DNA from: Desulfosporosinus sp. I2
GTDB lineage: Bacteria; Bacillota; Desulfitobacteriia; Desulfitobacteriales; Desulfitobacteriaceae
Length of the DNA stretch: 64,000 bases
Direction: 5' to 3'
NCBI RefSeq assembly: GCF_000960765.1
Contig: NZ_JYNH01000002.1
Coordinates: forward strand, 1-64,000
Shown: one piece after another, positions 52,587 through 61,628 of the stretch
Position numbering within the stretch: position 1 is the stretch's first letter
How the letters are laid out: every line of letters begins with the position of its first letter
Position numbers and translations under genes: made by a program
Notes under the pieces: model-generated
Told to the model about the DNA's origin: nothing
Databases searched by the model: none
The model's input: the letters and a program-made list of their open reading frames with translations, nothing else

Positions 52587-54156
52587 ATGTCATCAACCAA
52601 CCGAACACTTTTAAAGGCTGCGGGTTTTTTAATGGCGGCTCAAATGATTTCGAGGGTTTTGGGTTTTTTACGGGAATCATTGATGGCGGGCTTTTATGGA
52701 CAGAGCGGTGTTACGGATGCCTATAATACGGCGTTTATTCTTCCCGATTTATTATATTGGCTGTTAGTAGGCGGAGTTTTAAGTGCCGCCTTTATTCCTG
52801 TCTTTTCTGAGTATATCGCCAAAGGAAATGAAGATGAGGGTTGGCGGGTTGCTAGCTCTGTTGTGAATTTGATTTTGCTTACCCTTGGGGTGTTCGTCCT
52901 AGTGGGGCGTTTTTTTAACTCCCCTGTTTATTCGTATGGTGGTTCCAGGGTTTGAGCCTAAAAGCATGGTCCTTGCTACCCACTTAACACGAATTCTTTT
53001 GCTACAGCCTTTGTTTATGGCGTTAAGCGGTTTGACGATGGGGATTTTGAATTCTTACAAGATTTTTTGGCCCTCAGCAGTTGGAACAGTGCTTTATAAT
53101 GCGTGTATTATCTTTTTTGGAACGATTTTAGCGAACCCGGCTAAGCCCGAAAGTATTTCAGGCTTTGCTGTTGGGGTTGTGGTCGGGGCAATTGTCAATT
53201 TTGCTGTTCAAATCCCTGCTTTAAGAAAAGTAGGGATACGCTATTATCCGGTCATCGACTGGCGGCATCCAGGAGTTCGCTTGATCGGGGCTTTAGCTGT
53301 GCCTATTATCCTCAGTTATTCTCTAAACCAGATTCAGGTGGTGGTCAATAATAACTTTGGGTCTTTGCTGTTTCCGGGAAGTATTACTGCTGTCTGGTGG
53401 TCTTATCGTCTTTTCCAGTTACCGGTGGGGATCTTCGCTTTGGCTATTGCGGTGGCGACTTTTCCAACGATGACGGAACTAGCGGCTTTGAAACGGTGGG
53501 ATGATTTTCGGCTGACCCTTTCCAATGCCATTCGTATGGTTATATTTATTACTGTACCAATTTCTGTTGGGATGATCGTTTTGCGCTTTCCATTGATTCG
53601 CGTTTTGTTTGAGCACGGTCATTTTACGGCGTCAGATACATTAACGATGGCGATTCCTTTGTTTTATTTTTCGCTTGGGATATCGTCACAAGCAGTGATT
53701 CAGATTCTGCCGCGAGCTTTTTATGCCCTTCAGGATACTTGGACACCTGTTATATTAGGAATTATTGCGATGGCTATAAACATTTTAGCCATGTATTTAT
53801 TGATAGGTCCTCTGGCTCATGGGGGGTTAGCGTTTGCCACAACGATTGCTGCTTTTGTTAATATGCTGCTTTTGTTTTACCTACTACGCAAGAAGTTAGG
53901 AAAAATGGATGGTTGGGCTATGTTTGGGACTAGTCTAAAATCCCTAATCGCATCGCTTCTTATGGCGATGGTGATCTGGGTATGGATGGAGTGGCTAACC
54001 TCGTTGATCGGTGTTCGTACGATAGCTTCATTAACAGTATTAGTCACTGGAACGGCCATCGGAGGGATTGTCTTTGCCTTGCTGGCAAAGCTTTTGAAAA
54101 TGAAAGAGTTTGAGCAGGTGATGGGTTTGGTGCGACGGAAGATTGGGGCGCGTTAA
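52587..54156 (+). pseudogene. murJ: MurJ/MviN lipid II flippase gene, interrupted by a frameshift in T7
   Basis: The N-terminal ~120 residues (MAAQMISRVLGFLRESLMA, DAYNTAFILPDLLYWLL) are in one frame, ending at 52955. The rest, from PLFIRMVVPGFEP onward to 54156 (MOP-superfamily, ~14 helices, FALAIAVATFPTM, LIRVLFEHG), is in the +1 frame. The frames meet at a run of seven T (52910-52916); removing one T gives a continuous protein of ~520 residues. This may be a real mutation, a sequencing error, or slippage at the homopolymer. MurJ moves lipid II across the membrane. ATG 52587 is chosen, after GAAGAGG. Confidence 0.85.
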
Positions 54157-54215
54157 GTCGCCATTTAGTCACTGAAAGAATACAGTATTCCGAGCAATAA
54201 GGGACATCTTATATA

Positions 54216-54244
54216 GTGACAAACGGTAAATTATCAGGTACTAT
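54216..54244 (+). promoter_or_regulatory. Promoter of a short terminated transcript
   Basis: GTGACA (54216-54221), 17 bases, TACTAT (54239-54244), with an overlapping TATAAT. It would start near 54251, only 27 bases before the terminator stem. Confidence 0.5.
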
Positions 54245-54277
54245 AATAATATCACTTAGCAATAAACATTCGGCAAC

Positions 54278-54318
54278 GAAGCCGTCAAGATGTCTTTAAG
54301 ATATCTGGCGGCTTTTTT
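54278..54318 (+). terminator. Terminator hairpin at the head of the hutP-nif region
   Basis: AAGCCG...AAGAT (54279-54291) pairs imperfectly with ATCTGGCGGCTT (54303-54314), followed by TTTTTT. It either ends a ~65-nt RNA made from the promoter at 54216 or acts as an attenuator. Confidence 0.65.
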
Positions 54319-54371
54319 CATGTCCTAGTCTAGAGGTATAAGTTCAAGTCTACCGTCAGCACCTGAGGGCT

Positions 54372-54448
54372 TGCCGCCAGCTTAGTTTGTTTTATAGTGT
54401 CAGAAAGAATAACTTTCTTACACTATAAGTGCAACTAAGGCGGCCGCC
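54372..54448. repeat. Large hairpin element
   Basis: TATAGTGTCAGAAAG (54393-54407) pairs with CTTTCTTACACTATA (54413-54427) with one mismatch. The stem extends outward through CTTAGTT/AACTAAG to GCCGCC/GCGGC. The total length is about 75 bases. It looks like a MITE- or REP-like palindrome. Confidence 0.65.
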
Positions 54449-54452
54449 TTCG

Positions 54453-54763
54453 CCAAGGGTCCCGTCTCGACATCACGGCACCTAGTAATCACGGCACCTT
54501 GCCATCCATGGCGGTGCTCTAAGCTCAAACGTCTTGTTAAGTGTTGGCTATAGGAACACTTGGCCATTAATGGCCAGCGGTCCCTTCTCGCCATCCTGCA
54601 AGAAGGTTAATACGTGCAAAGACAGTGTCCGCAAGAAGGGTAATCCGTGCGAAAACAGTGTTTTCGTGGGCTACAGGGACACTCGGCCAATCTACACTGC
54701 AGGAGTATGCGTAATGAGTTGCAGTGTGGCGATAAGCTCGTCCGCTTATCGTCATGGCCAGCG
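54453..54763. repeat. Hairpin-dense repeat mosaic upstream of the hutP-like gene
   Basis: It contains two AGTGTT/AACACT-type hairpins (54540-54560 and 54657-54683), each followed by a GGCCA word, the perfect palindrome GGCCATTAATGGCC (54562-54575), two 31-base tandem units with period 33 (54598 and 54631; 27 of 31 identical), a CACTGCA/TGCAGTG stem (54695-54726) and GATAAGC/GCTTATC (54731-54750). TCCCTTCTCGCCATCC (54581) recurs at 55705. No gene in 54157-54811 is credible. Confidence 0.65.
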
Positions 54764-54811
54764 CTTGGCGCCAACCTAGTTTTCTTTATTGCACTGGAGG
54801 GAGGGTAAACC

Positions 54812-55252
54812 TTGAAAGGTCCAATAACGGAAAAAGTTAAACCTTCCTTAGAACGGTCAGCTTTACTACTAGCGATGACTGAGACAAGAGAGGAAGAGGA
54901 TAAGCTCAAAAGGTCTTTATTTGGGTCGTTTAACTTTCGGTGTGGCGCAACGGAGCTCGGAGGAACGGTAGCGAATCTTCAACACACTGGTAAACTAACC
55001 AATTCCGTTATGGCAACTGCGTTTAACACGGGAGTCATTCCTAAAGAAGATCGGAAGATTCATGCGTTGATTCATGCGACTTTGGAAGCTAGCAACAGTA
55101 TTTTTATTCATACCAATAGCAATGCCAGTTTTGCTCTTAAAATTGGGTTAACGACGGACTCAGAGTGGATTGCTGTCGCAATATTTGGTCGCTCTTCCCT
55201 TCATCCTCTTTTAGAGCATGCTCGTGTGGGGTTGGGAGTTATGCATCTTTGA
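54812..55252 (+). CDS. HutP-family RNA-binding antiterminator
   Basis: A 146-residue protein matching Bacillus HutP (148 residues). The core is KIHALIHATLEA (HutP: ESHALYHATMEA), FALKIGL, EWIAVAIFG and a LEHARVGLGVMHL end (HutP: LEHETFGVGINHI). The residues equal to HutP His73, His77 and His138, which bind metal and L-histidine, are His84, His88 and His136. HutP is an RNA-binding hexamer that, with histidine and Mg2+, binds NAG triplets and blocks a terminator. This gene is 30 kb from hutU/hutI but right before nif; the leader behind it has NAG repeats and a terminator. TTG 54812 follows GGAGGGAGGG. Confidence 0.87.
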   Translation: MKGPITEKVKPSLERSALLLAMTETREEEDKLKRSLFGSFNFRCGATELGGTVANLQHTGKLTNSVMATAFNTGVIPKEDRKIHALIHATLEASNSIFIHTNSNASFALKIGLTTDSEWIAVAIFGRSSLHPLLEHARVGLGVMHL

Positions 55253-55344
55253 TTAAAGTATGATAAGAGAGCAGTGTTACAGTGATCGGTATGAAGTGAT
55301 TCTCTTAATCCAAGTATTGCTGTTTGTAGGATGATTGTGATTTT

Positions 55345-55470
55345 AATTAGTATAAGAGTGATGAAGTTTTAGAGTAGTAGGTTAGTATTAGAGATAAGGA
55401 CAGAGATAGAGAGTAGAAAATAGGGACAGAGTTAGAGTTAGAGTGTTAAAGTATTTAGTGAGTATTTAGT
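55345..55470 (+). promoter_or_regulatory. NAG-triplet array in the nif leader (probable HutP-like binding site)
   Basis: About 28 AG dinucleotides occur in 126 bases, over a dozen as UAG. UAG-AGAG-UAG-AAAA-UAG (55407-55423) has exactly the triplet-N4-triplet-N4-triplet spacing of HutP sites. UAG-AGAU-AAG-GACA-GAG (55389-55405) repeats this spacing two bases upstream. It lies between the hutP-like gene and a terminator. Confidence 0.72.
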
Positions 55471-55541
55471 TATTCTTGAAATGTACAACTTCATAACCGG
55501 GCACCAAATCGATAAGATGATTTGGAGCGGAAAAGTGTTTT

Positions 55542-55590
55542 AGAGAGCCCTTAATTATAATGAATTGAGGGCTCTCTTTGTCTTTTTCTT
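55542..55590 (+). terminator. Intrinsic terminator (attenuator) in the nif leader
   Basis: AGAGAGCCCTTAATT (55542-55556) pairs with AATTGAGGGCTCTCT (55563-55577): 15 bp with one G-U, then TTGTCTTTTTC. It lies about 190 bases before nifI1, so nif expression from any upstream promoter must read through it. A smaller stem, CCAAATC/GATTTGG, lies at ~55504-55525. Confidence 0.85.
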
Positions 55591-55659
55591 TAGCAAAGTT
55601 AGAAATAAATGCGGGAGCAAAGACCAAATTATTTTAAGCATAGTTAGGGAGGTGATGCG

Positions 55660-55749
55660 ATGGAGTTTTATAAATGCCCCGGTGAAAGTATACATTTTGG
55701 GTCGTCCCTTCTCGCCATCCATGGCCAGCGTATGTTAATCCAAACTTAA
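55660..55749 (+). CDS. Possible 29-residue leader ORF before nifI1
   Basis: ATG 55660 follows a very strong ribosome site (GGGAGGTGAT). The frame gives 29 residues beginning MEFYKCPGESIHFG and stops at 55747-55749, overlapping the ribosome site of nifI1. Its middle holds TCCCTTCTCGCCATCC, shared with the repeat mosaic at 54581, so it may be chance coding in a repeat. A translated leader peptide is possible. The gap 55253-55765 is otherwise the nif leader described above. Confidence 0.35.
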   Translation: MEFYKCPGESIHFGSSLLAIHGQRMLIQT

Positions 55750-55765
55750 AAGGAGGATGAATTTT

Positions 55766-56083
55766 ATGAAAATGATTAGAGCTATTGTAAGACCTGATAA
55801 AACAGAGGTCGTCGCTGAGGCCTTAGCGCAAGCGGGAATGCCTTCGCTGACGAAAATGCACGTATTTGGGCGGGGAAGAACCAAGGGAATTCGAATCGGT
55901 GACGTAGTTTATGATGAGTTTCCAAAGACCCTTCTTCTCTTAGTTATTGACGACGAAAAACTTGATGAAGCAATCTCAGTAATTCTCGAAAGTGCTAAAA
56001 CTGGAACGATGGGCGATGGCAAGGTATTTGTGACCGAAGTCGAAGAGGCATACACCGTGAGTAAAGGGACAAAGGGGTTGTAA
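55766..56083 (+). CDS. nifI1: Nitrogenase PII-like regulator NifI1
   Basis: A 105-residue GlnB/PII-family protein: MIRAIVRPDKTEVVAEAL, a T-loop region FGRGRTKGIRIGDVVYDEFPK and TMGDGKVFVTEVEEAYTV. It is typical of NifI1, which with NifI2 binds dinitrogenase and switches it off at high ammonium in response to 2-oxoglutarate and ATP. ATG 55766 is nine bases after AGGAGG; ATG 55757 abuts it. Confidence 0.93.
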   Translation: MKMIRAIVRPDKTEVVAEALAQAGMPSLTKMHVFGRGRTKGIRIGDVVYDEFPKTLLLLVIDDEKLDEAISVILESAKTGTMGDGKVFVTEVEEAYTVSKGTKGL

Positions 56084-56085
56084 AA

Positions 56086-56469
56086 ATGAAGGAAATAATG
56101 ACTGTGATTCGACGGCATCAGGTACCCGCGACAAAGAAGGCTTTTGAAGACGCCGGCTTTCCTGCTCTTACAATTCAAAGTGTAGAGGGCCGAGGTAAAC
56201 AAGGTGGAATCGGAGGATGGGCCTCTGAAGTTGATCCGGAATTGAACACCGTTATGAGTTCAGAACTAGCGGATGATACGAAATTTAATTGGATTCCGAA
56301 ACGGATGTTAACGATCGTTGTTCAGGATGATCAAGTTGAAGAAGTGGTCGATGTGATTATCAAAGCCAATCAGACAGGGCATATGGGTGACGGTAAAATT
56401 TTCGTAATGCCCTTAAAAGAAGTTGTTCGCGTTCGTACTGGGGAAGTCGGAAAAGAAGCTGTTATTTAG
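56086..56469 (+). CDS. nifI2: Nitrogenase PII-like regulator NifI2
   Basis: A 127-residue partner PII protein: MTVIRRHQVPATKKAFEDAG, a longer T-loop (GKQGGIGGWASEVDPELN...) and GHMGDGKIFVMPLKEVVRVRTGE. It starts two bases after nifI1. In this window nifI1-nifI2 precede nifH, as in several clostridia, while methanogens often place them between nifH and nifD. Confidence 0.93.
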   Translation: MKEIMTVIRRHQVPATKKAFEDAGFPALTIQSVEGRGKQGGIGGWASEVDPELNTVMSSELADDTKFNWIPKRMLTIVVQDDQVEEVVDVIIKANQTGHMGDGKIFVMPLKEVVRVRTGEVGKEAVI

Positions 56470-56483
56470 TATTAGGTATATAG

Positions 56484-57326
<843 letters not shown>

Positions 57327-57365
57327 TTGTTGATCAGTGATTGAGATATGAGGGAGGACAGCGTT

Positions 57366-58799
57366 ATGAGCACAAGGGAGACAGTAGATTTCCGGAAACA
57401 AGTCGTGGAAGACGTTTTGGAGATTTATCCGGAAAAGGCTAAAAAGAATCGAAGACAACATATTGCGGTCAAAGATAGTGAGTGTGCAAGTTGCGCAGTC
57501 AAATCCAATGCGAAAACAGTTCCCGGCATTATGACCGCGCGGGGGTGTGCTTACGCTGGAGCTAAAGGAGTTGTTTGGGGTCCGGTTAAGGATGTCGTGC
57601 ATATTTCCCATGGACCAGTCGGCTGTGGCTATTATTCTTGGGGCAACCGCCGGAATTTAGCAGACGGAGAAATCGGTGTTGACAACTTTGTACCTTTTCT
57701 CTTCACCTCAGACTTCCAGGAAAGCGATATCATCTACGGTGGGGACAAAAAACTGGAGAAAATAATTGACGAGGTTGTGGGGCTTTTCCCGAACGCCAAA
57801 GGTGTTTCTGTTCTCTCAGAATGTCCTGTCGGACTGATTGGAGATGACATTGAAAGTGTAGCTCGCCGCATGAGCGAGAAAATAGAACTTCCAGTCATCC
57901 CGGTTCGTTGTGAAGGGTTTAGGGGAATAAGCCAGTCTTTGGGCCATCATATTGCTAATGATGCCATTCGGGATCATCTGTTAGGTAAAGGTCCAGCTAG
58001 AGAAATTGGACCGTACGATATTGGAATTATCGGCGATTATAATATCGGCGGAGATGCCTGGGCCAGTAAAAAAATTCTGGAGGAGATGGGTTTAAAGGTT
58101 GTAAATATTTGGACGGGCGACTCTACGCTGGAAATGCTTCAGAATGGACATCTTGTCAAGCTTAATTTAATCCACTGCTTCAGAAGTATGAATTACATCG
58201 CTAAACACATGGAAGAAACCTATGGTACTCCTTGGATAGAATTTAATTTCTTCGGACCCACTAAAATTAAGGAATCAATTCTTAAAATTGCTGCCCAATT
58301 TGATGACTATATTATGGAAAAAGCCCTAAAGGTGATCGAGAAATATGCAGCACCGATGCAAAAAGTGATTGATACCTACCGCCCGCGCCTAGAAGGAAAA
58401 AGCGTTATGCTTTATGTAGGAGGTCTTCGACCGAGACACATTGTGGGAGCTTATGAAGATTTGGGCATGGAGGTTATCGGAACAGGCTACGAATTTGCTC
58501 ATAATGAGGATTACGAGAAAACCATTCCTGCCTTAAAAGAGGGAACGCTGATTTATGACGATGTGACTGCTTTAGAGCTCGAAGAGTTCGTAAAGAAGCT
58601 AAAGCCAGACTTAGTTGGATCAGGGATCAAAGAAAAGTATGTCTTTGAGAAAATGGGTCTTCCCTTCCGTCAAATGCATTCTTGGGATTATTCAGGTCCG
58701 TATCACGGATACGAAGGATTTCCTATCTTTGCTCGGGATATGGATATGGCCATTAATAGCCCTACCTGGAAATCAATCAAAGCTCCTTGGACAAAATAA
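57366..58799 (+). CDS. nifD: Nitrogenase molybdenum-iron protein alpha chain
   Basis: A 477-residue NifD. P-cluster Cys residues are in [22 protein letters not shown] and [11 protein letters not shown]. The FeMo-co Cys ligand is in [11 protein letters not shown] and the His ligand in [15 protein letters not shown]. The Gln and Arg/His residues around the cofactor are typical of Mo-nitrogenase, not the V or Fe-only types (no anfG/vnfG follows). ATG 57366 is preferred over the 57348 start because GGAGGACAGCGTT precedes it. Confidence 0.97.
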   Translation: MSTRETVDFRKQVVEDVLEIYPEKAKKNRRQHIAVKDSECASCAVKSNAKTVPGIMTARGCAYAGAKGVVWGPVKDVVHISHGPVGCGYYSWGNRRNLADGEIGVDNFVPFLFTSDFQESDIIYGGDKKLEKIIDEVVGLFPNAKGVSVLSECPVGLIGDDIESVARRMSEKIELPVIPVRCEGFRGISQSLGHHIANDAIRDHLLGKGPAREIGPYDIGIIGDYNIGGDAWASKKILEEMGLKVVNIWTGDSTLEMLQNGHLVKLNLIHCFRSMNYIAKHMEETYGTPWIEFNFFGPTKIKESILKIAAQFDDYIMEKALKVIEKYAAPMQKVIDTYRPRLEGKSVMLYVGGLRPRHIVGAYEDLGMEVIGTGYEFAHNEDYEKTIPALKEGTLIYDDVTALELEEFVKKLKPDLVGSGIKEKYVFEKMGLPFRQMHSWDYSGPYHGYEGFPIFARDMDMAINSPTWKSIKAPWTK

Positions 58800-58823
58800 A
58801 TCGGGCAGAAAGGATGTCACACA

Positions 58824-60242
58824 ATGGAAACTTGTACTAAGGTAACAAAAGAATGGCTGAATACTCAAGAATACCGAGAAAAGAATTTTGCCCGTGAAAA
58901 GCTGGTCATTAACCCGGCCAAAGCTTGTCAACCCCTTGGCGCCTTGCTTTGTGCCTTAGGAATCGAAGCAAGCCTCCCGTTTGTTCATGGTTCACAAGGA
59001 TGCGCTGCCTATTTTCGCAGTACCCTGTCCCGCCATTACAGGGAACCTGTCGCAGCAGTATCTGATTCTATGACTGAGGATTCGGCGGTATTTGGCGGAC
59101 AGTCTAATCTTATTGAAGGTTTGAAGAATGCTAATGCACTTTACAGCCCTAAAGTGATCGCTATGTTCACGAGCTGTATGGCTGAAGTTATTGGGGACGA
59201 TATCAATGCTTATTTAGGCAATGCCAAAGAACAAGAGGCAATTCCCAAAGATCTTCCGGTAGCCTTGGCTAACACCCCGAGCTTTAAGGGGTCGCATATA
59301 ACCGGGTATGACACTATGCTCAAAGGTCTCATCGAGTGTTTAGCCACGCCTAGACAGGAGGATAAAATCAACAACCGGCTTTATGTTGTCCCTGGTTTTG
59401 ACACTTATACCGCCAATCTTCGTGAGTATAAACGACTTCTTAAAGTGATGGATGCGCCTTATACTCTTTTACCTGACCAGAGTGATGTTCTGGATGCTCC
59501 TAATTTGGGTACCTACGAATTGTACCCTGGTGGGACACCGATTACTGAAATGAATGATGCTTTAAACGCTGCAAGTTTCTTATTCGCTCAGACTTACTCT
59601 ACTCCGACAACCCGTAAATATTTGGCCAGTATGGAAGTTCCGGTCGAAGTGATTTCTATGCCCATCGGGGTAGAGAAGACGGACAAATTCATCGAAGCAG
59701 TTGCCAAATTCACGGGGAAAGACGTACCAGAGGAAATTACCATTGAACGGGGACGTTCGATCGATGCCATGACGGATTCCCATCAATATATTCATGGCAA
59801 GAAATTTGCACTGTTTGGTGATCCGGATGTTCTGATAGGAGTCGTTTCATTTTTGCTTGAAATGGGAGGAGAACCGGTCCACATTGTTTGTACAAATTCC
59901 ACCCCATTATTCAAGAAAGCTATGGAAAGTATGCTGGCGGCAAGCCCTTATGGTCAAACGGCCACACTTTATGCCGGCAAAGATCTATGGCACCTCAGAT
60001 CCCTGCTGGTTACGGAACCGGTAGATATGTTAATCGGTGACTCACATGGTAAATGGGCTGCACGTGACGCTGATATTCCGCTGGTCAGAATAGGCTTTCC
60101 CATCACGGATCGGGTAAATCTCCATCGTTATCCCATCGTTGGGTATTCCGGAGTTATTAATATGATAACCATGATCGTGAATACGTTTTTGGAGGAGAAA
60201 GACAGGACTTCTACAGACCCATACTTTGAAATGATGCGTTAA
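58824..60242 (+). CDS. nifK: Nitrogenase molybdenum-iron protein beta chain
   Basis: A 472-residue NifK with P-cluster Cys residues in AKACQPLGALLC, HGSQGCAAYFRS and FTSCMAEVIGDD. It lacks the long N-terminal extension of proteobacterial NifK, matching the clostridial (group II/III) form. It pairs with NifD to form the catalytic alpha2beta2 complex. Spaced 24 bases from nifD. Confidence 0.97.
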   Translation: METCTKVTKEWLNTQEYREKNFAREKLVINPAKACQPLGALLCALGIEASLPFVHGSQGCAAYFRSTLSRHYREPVAAVSDSMTEDSAVFGGQSNLIEGLKNANALYSPKVIAMFTSCMAEVIGDDINAYLGNAKEQEAIPKDLPVALANTPSFKGSHITGYDTMLKGLIECLATPRQEDKINNRLYVVPGFDTYTANLREYKRLLKVMDAPYTLLPDQSDVLDAPNLGTYELYPGGTPITEMNDALNAASFLFAQTYSTPTTRKYLASMEVPVEVISMPIGVEKTDKFIEAVAKFTGKDVPEEITIERGRSIDAMTDSHQYIHGKKFALFGDPDVLIGVVSFLLEMGGEPVHIVCTNSTPLFKKAMESMLAASPYGQTATLYAGKDLWHLRSLLVTEPVDMLIGDSHGKWAARDADIPLVRIGFPITDRVNLHRYPIVGYSGVINMITMIVNTFLEEKDRTSTDPYFEMMR

Positions 60243-60260
60243 AGGAAGGGAGGGGTCTTT

Positions 60261-61628
60261 GTGTTTACCAATCTTACAAAATTGGATCTCAAAGATAAAC
60301 AATGCATGTCGGATGCCGGTGCTCCTAAATTATGCATGAAGGCCCTGCCCGGCGAAGGCGCAGAGAGAAGTTGCGCTTATGACGGGGCACGAGTTGTGCT
60401 CATGCCTATTACGGATGTTGCTCACCTTGTTCATGGACCGATTGCCTGTGCCGGAAACTCTTGGGATAACCGAGGAGCTCGCTCCTCCGGTTCCCAACTT
60501 TACCGACGGGGACTGACGACAGATATTATGGAAAATGATGTAATCTACGGCGGAGAGATTAAGCTGAAAGAGTCGATCTTGGAAATCGCGGCAAGACATG
60601 AGCCCAAAGCCATCTTTGTCTACGCAACCTGTGTTTCTTCGTTAATAGGAGATGACGTCGACAAGGTTTGCCGAGAAGCGGAAGCTGAACTGACTATCCC
60701 GGTGATTGCCGTTAATTGCCCAGGCTTTTTAGGGGACAAAAATATTGGCAATCGGATTGCGGGGGAAGTTTTATTTGAACGGGTTATCGGTACAGGGGAT
60801 GGGCCAGATGAGAAAATACCCCTTTCCATTAACCTAATCGGGGAGTATAACATCGCCGGGGACCTTTGGGGGGTTATACCTGATTTGAAGAATTTAGGGA
60901 TCACACTTCAAACGGCGATTACCGGGGATGCCAAATTCGATGACCTACGTTCAGCTCACAGGGCCAGCCTTAATGTGCTGATCTGTTCTAAAAGTTTGAC
61001 CAACCTAGTCAGGAAAATGGAAATCTGCTATGGTATTCCCTTTATAGAAGGGTCGTTCTACGGGATTCATGACACCTCTGAAACGCTGATCCATATCGCC
61101 AAAGCACTCAATGATCTTGACCTGCTGGAAAGAACCCTTGTCTATGTTCAAAAGAGGGAGGACGAAACACGTAAGACCATCGCGGGATACAGAAAGTTAC
61201 TGGAGAATAAACAGGCCATCTTGTTTACGGGCGGGGTTAAGACCTGGTCTATGGTATCTACCTTGGCCGAATTAGGAATTAACATTTTAGCTGGAGGAAC
61301 GCAAAACTCCACACCGGAGGATTTCCATCGCATGAAAGAACTTATGGATCCCTCTGCCCAGATTATTGAAGATACAAGTTCGGCGGGTTTTCTAAAGATT
61401 ATTGCAGAGAAAAAACCAGATCTGATCGTAGCCGGAGGAAAGACAAAATATCTAGCGCATAAAACAAGAACACCCTTTTTAGATATTAATCATGGTCGAA
61501 AACTACCTTATGCCGGTTATCAAGGGATGGTTACCTTTGCAGAGACCTTAACTCGTACGGTGCTGAGTCCTGTTTGGGGGCTTTTAAAGCAGGAATTTCC
61601 CCCAAAGGAGGGTGAACAAGATGACTAA
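60261..61628 (+). CDS. nifE: FeMo-cofactor scaffold protein NifE
   Basis: A 455-residue NifD paralogue. Cys motifs are GAERSCAYDGAR, HGPIACAGNSWDNR and YATCVSSLIGDDV. NifEN matures the NifB-co precursor to FeMo-co. The start is GTG 60261, 18 bases after the nifK stop and following GGAAGGGAGGGG. It overlaps nifN by eight bases. Confidence 0.95.
   Translation: MFTNLTKLDLKDKQCMSDAGAPKLCMKALPGEGAERSCAYDGARVVLMPITDVAHLVHGPIACAGNSWDNRGARSSGSQLYRRGLTTDIMENDVIYGGEIKLKESILEIAARHEPKAIFVYATCVSSLIGDDVDKVCREAEAELTIPVIAVNCPGFLGDKNIGNRIAGEVLFERVIGTGDGPDEKIPLSINLIGEYNIAGDLWGVIPDLKNLGITLQTAITGDAKFDDLRSAHRASLNVLICSKSLTNLVRKMEICYGIPFIEGSFYGIHDTSETLIHIAKALNDLDLLERTLVYVQKREDETRKTIAGYRKLLENKQAILFTGGVKTWSMVSTLAELGINILAGGTQNSTPEDFHRMKELMDPSAQIIEDTSSAGFLKIIAEKKPDLIVAGGKTKYLAHKTRTPFLDINHGRKLPYAGYQGMVTFAETLTRTVLSPVWGLLKQEFPPKEGEQDD

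Noticed and set aside
54534-54779. 81-residue ORF in the repeat mosaic
   Set aside because: It runs through palindromes and tandem repeats, with no ribosome site or recognisable sequence.
55345-55470. TRAP (trp attenuation) binding site
   Set aside because: Many UAG/GAG triplets are present but there is no trp gene or mtrB in the window, and the adjacent gene is a HutP homologue; kept as an alternative only.
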